Shown: positions 62,111 through 64,000 of the stretch, piece after piece
How positions within the stretch are numbered: the stretch's first letter is position 1
How the letters are laid out: each line of letters opens with the position of its first letter
From: Mactromeris polynyma
Lineage: Eukaryota; Mollusca; Bivalvia; Venerida; Mactridae
Assembly: GCA_032209605.1 (NCBI GenBank)
Contig: JASFXZ010000005.1
Coordinates: 31,360,905 to 31,424,904, forward strand
Length of the DNA stretch: 64,000 nt
Reading direction: 5' to 3'
Position numbers and translations under genes: made by a program
The notes under the pieces: generated by a model
Database searches by the model: none
Seen by the model: the letters and a program-made list of their open reading frames with translations, nothing else
Told to the model about the DNA's origin: nothing

Positions 62111-62194
62111 TGCGACTTTGATGTTTGATTATTGAATATTACCTAAAAAGCTGTGATCACTAAATAGAATAAACAAATGCCCAAACAAACAACT

Positions 62195-62640
62195 GAATAT
62201 ATTCACATGCCCGTATATTAGCATAAGGACAACTTAGGGAGACAACAAGGGGGAAAGTTTGTGGAAAGGGAACTTAACATATATCTATAAACGTAAATAA
62301 CCAACAGCGATATAAAGCAGTAATTTATTGGAGATTCAAATTGATTTAACAGCTAGCTAACCTCACACATAACCGCTATATTGATTGTAATTGATTCCCA
62401 ACATACACACATAAATTGATTAAGTTGGCAGTAACTAATCATTAAAAGCAATTAACCATTACGAATACAATAATAAATACACTTTATATAATACATTTCG
62501 AAAAAACAAACAGCCCCTACAATGACCTTGCTCTCAGTAAATAACGTGTTTACATTAGACTGTGAAATAACCACAAAATAGTAAATAAATAACGTTACGC
62601 ATTCTGATGTAAATAATTATGTTACTGGGAGCTAGGTCAG
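62195..62640 (+). repeat. copy of the inner part of the long R1 element
   Basis: 'gatttaacagctagctaacc' at about 62341 matches 'gatttaacggctagccaact' at about 32304. 'cacacataaattgattaagt' and 'acaatgaccttgctctcagt' also match in the same order. Confidence 0.75.
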
Positions 62641-62879
62641 TCGTATTTATTCAAATAACGTCATAATAAAGAAAGAAGCTTGGAGATATGCCTCAATGCA
62701 TTGAGAAGTGGAAGATAGATTAATAAAAAAACTCATAATTAAAATGGGGATGACTTCTCTCACCAAAACTCTCCAAATTCTTACTTGAAAGTATCATGTC
62801 TGTGGCATTAGGAGACCAAACAGGAAGTGTTAGTATGGGCGACAGAACGCCCCAATTACAGGACAGATACAGGCATTTA

Positions 62880-63170
62880 GCATTCGAACTGTTTTGTTAT
62901 CAAACTTTACAGGAATGATAACCAGCATGTGCAGTTTTGCACCTGGGGTTTCATGTTTGGCTGTGCCCAGTAAATGCACAGTTATGGCCCTTGACTTACT
63001 TAAAACATAGCCTACAGAGTATGCAATCTTGCGTCACACATATCTCCAAAAATATATGAGCCAGTGTCATAAGATTTTACAGGAATGTTAACCAACATGT
63101 ATAGTTGTGCACCTGGGGTTTCAATACTAAATCGTTGGCTATACAAGAAAGGTTAAAAAGGTCAAATATC
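62880..63170 (+). repeat. two units of a degenerate repeat, about 180 bp period (bivalve type)
   Basis: 'ttacaggaatgataaccagc', 'atgtgcagttttgcacctgg' and 'ggtttcatg' at about 62909 recur as 'ttacaggaatgttaaccaac', 'atgtatagttgtgcacctgg' and 'ggtttcaat' at about 63075. The first unit also has 'gcacagttatggcccttgac', a very common bivalve repeat phrase. Confidence 0.8.
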
Positions 63171-63369
63171 AAAATATGCTGGGTAATACAGCAGCGTGTG
63201 AATGTAACGGTAGTGGAATCAAAGCGCTGTGTGGGTGCGTAATTTTCGACATGAATATTAGTTTACACGACACACCTCAAATTCACGCTACTATTTTTAG
63301 TTCAACTACATCTGTGTTACGAAGGTACGAAAGCCTATTAGTGCCACTGATAAACTAATATTAAGAAAC

Positions 63370-63398
63370 CGAAATAACGCTTTATTGGCGTTATTTCG
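63370..63398. repeat. perfect 11-bp stem, 7-base loop hairpin
   Basis: CGAAATAACGC, loop TTTATTG, GCGTTATTTCG. The stem carries the same CGTTATT core as the degenerate array that follows. Confidence 0.85.
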
Positions 63399-63484
63399 AC
63401 CTTAAAACGAAAATAACACAAAAAGTCGTTATATATAGAAAGCGTACGTGCGCGAAGAAAAACACAAATATACATGTTTTAGAC

Positions 63485-63625
63485 AGCGTTATTACGAGAA
63501 CAAAAAGTGTTACAACGTTATATCCTTTTAAAGGTGTTAATACGAGTTTTACATTGTGTTATTATGGGATTTAAACGGCATAATTACGAGTTTTAAACGG
63601 TGTTTACTACATGTTATTACACCAA
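63485..63625 (+). repeat. degenerate 22-bp array (CGTTATTACGAG core)
   Basis: Four clear units of 22 bases from about 63533 (GGTGTTAATACGAGTTTTAC plus AT, then three variants), preceded by looser units from 63485 and followed by scattered relatives to about 63740. Confidence 0.7.
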
Positions 63626-63739
63626 AAGGCAATATAATGAGTTCTTAATAGAGTAATGAAACGAAAACGGCATTATTGCGCCTTTTGAAACTCATAACGA
63701 CGCCTTTAGAAACACGTTATAACATTGTTTTATTGGAAC

Positions 63740-64000
63740 AATTTGACAATGGCGTTCGCAAAAGACAACTAATTGAGTCCACTTTCGCACATAGACGCTT
63801 AAAGAAGTCAGACTACATTGATTTGTTCATGAAAACTACAATACTTTAGTCATGCATATGTGAGATATGTACGATCCAGATTTTAGAGAGTTTTTTATTT
63901 TTCGTATTAAATAATATAAATCATTCAATATTCAGACATCTGTGAACAAAAGTCCTGTCATGACATGCGCAAGGAAATGGTTGGAGAACTTAAGTTAACT
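63740..64000. other. window end, nothing recognised
   Basis: AT-rich; no feature seen. Confidence 0.3.

Overview
This looks like nuclear DNA of a bivalve mollusc. It is AT-rich and almost free of long open frames. The recognisable coding sequence is split into short exons with GT-AG borders. The space between is filled with degenerate repeats of the kind common in clams and mussels (units containing phrases such as 'gacctagtttttgac' and 'catcatggtgaacat'), tRNA-derived SINEs, simple repeats and decayed transposons. There are no bacterial operons, ribosome binding sites or CRISPR arrays. The taxon is inferred from repeat style and protein families; no database search was run.

Layout. 1-5.2 kb: possible last two exons of a plus-strand gene, with a 690-bp pure (ACTC)n run and 2 kb of decayed ACTC/ACTG repeat in the intron between them. 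5.4-13.9 kb: repeats, including a 2-kb minisatellite with 27-bp and 21-bp units, and SINE pieces. 15.3-17.1 kb: a non-autonomous hAT element with a perfect 8-bp target duplication, then a Tc1-like transposase relic. 17.9-20.4 kb (minus): four exons of an IFI44-like GTPase gene, open throughout. 21.4-25.1 kb: an ACAACGTT-type repeat, an intron-bearing but broken hAT transposase-like (ZMYM1/P52rIPK-type) gene, and a second hAT-type non-autonomous element. 26-29.7 kb: a candidate orphan exon, a non-LTR retrotransposon relic and an internally deleted pogo/Tigger element. 31-50 kb: a 24-bp minisatellite, a Penelope-like RT relic, several copies of an interspersed family (called R1 here), and Tc1, DDE and mariner relics. 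52.4-54 kb: an inverted repeat and a tandem SINE dimer. 56.2-59 kb (plus): a small candidate terminal exon, then a second IFI44-like gene with the same four-exon structure as the first but a one-base deletion in its G3 exon. 60-64 kb: a second RT relic, R1-related pieces, bivalve-type repeats and a 22-bp degenerate array.

The two IFI44-like genes are the biological core. They are a divergently oriented inverted pair about 36 kb apart, with identical intron positions and phases. One is open in all visible exons; the other carries a frameshift just before its G3 motif. IFI44/IFI44L-type proteins are interferon-responsive in vertebrates, so these are candidate members of a bivalve immune GTPase family. 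The first, N-terminal exons of both were not found in the window. Everything between the pair that could be recognised is transposon- or repeat-derived, apart from a few small orphan candidates.
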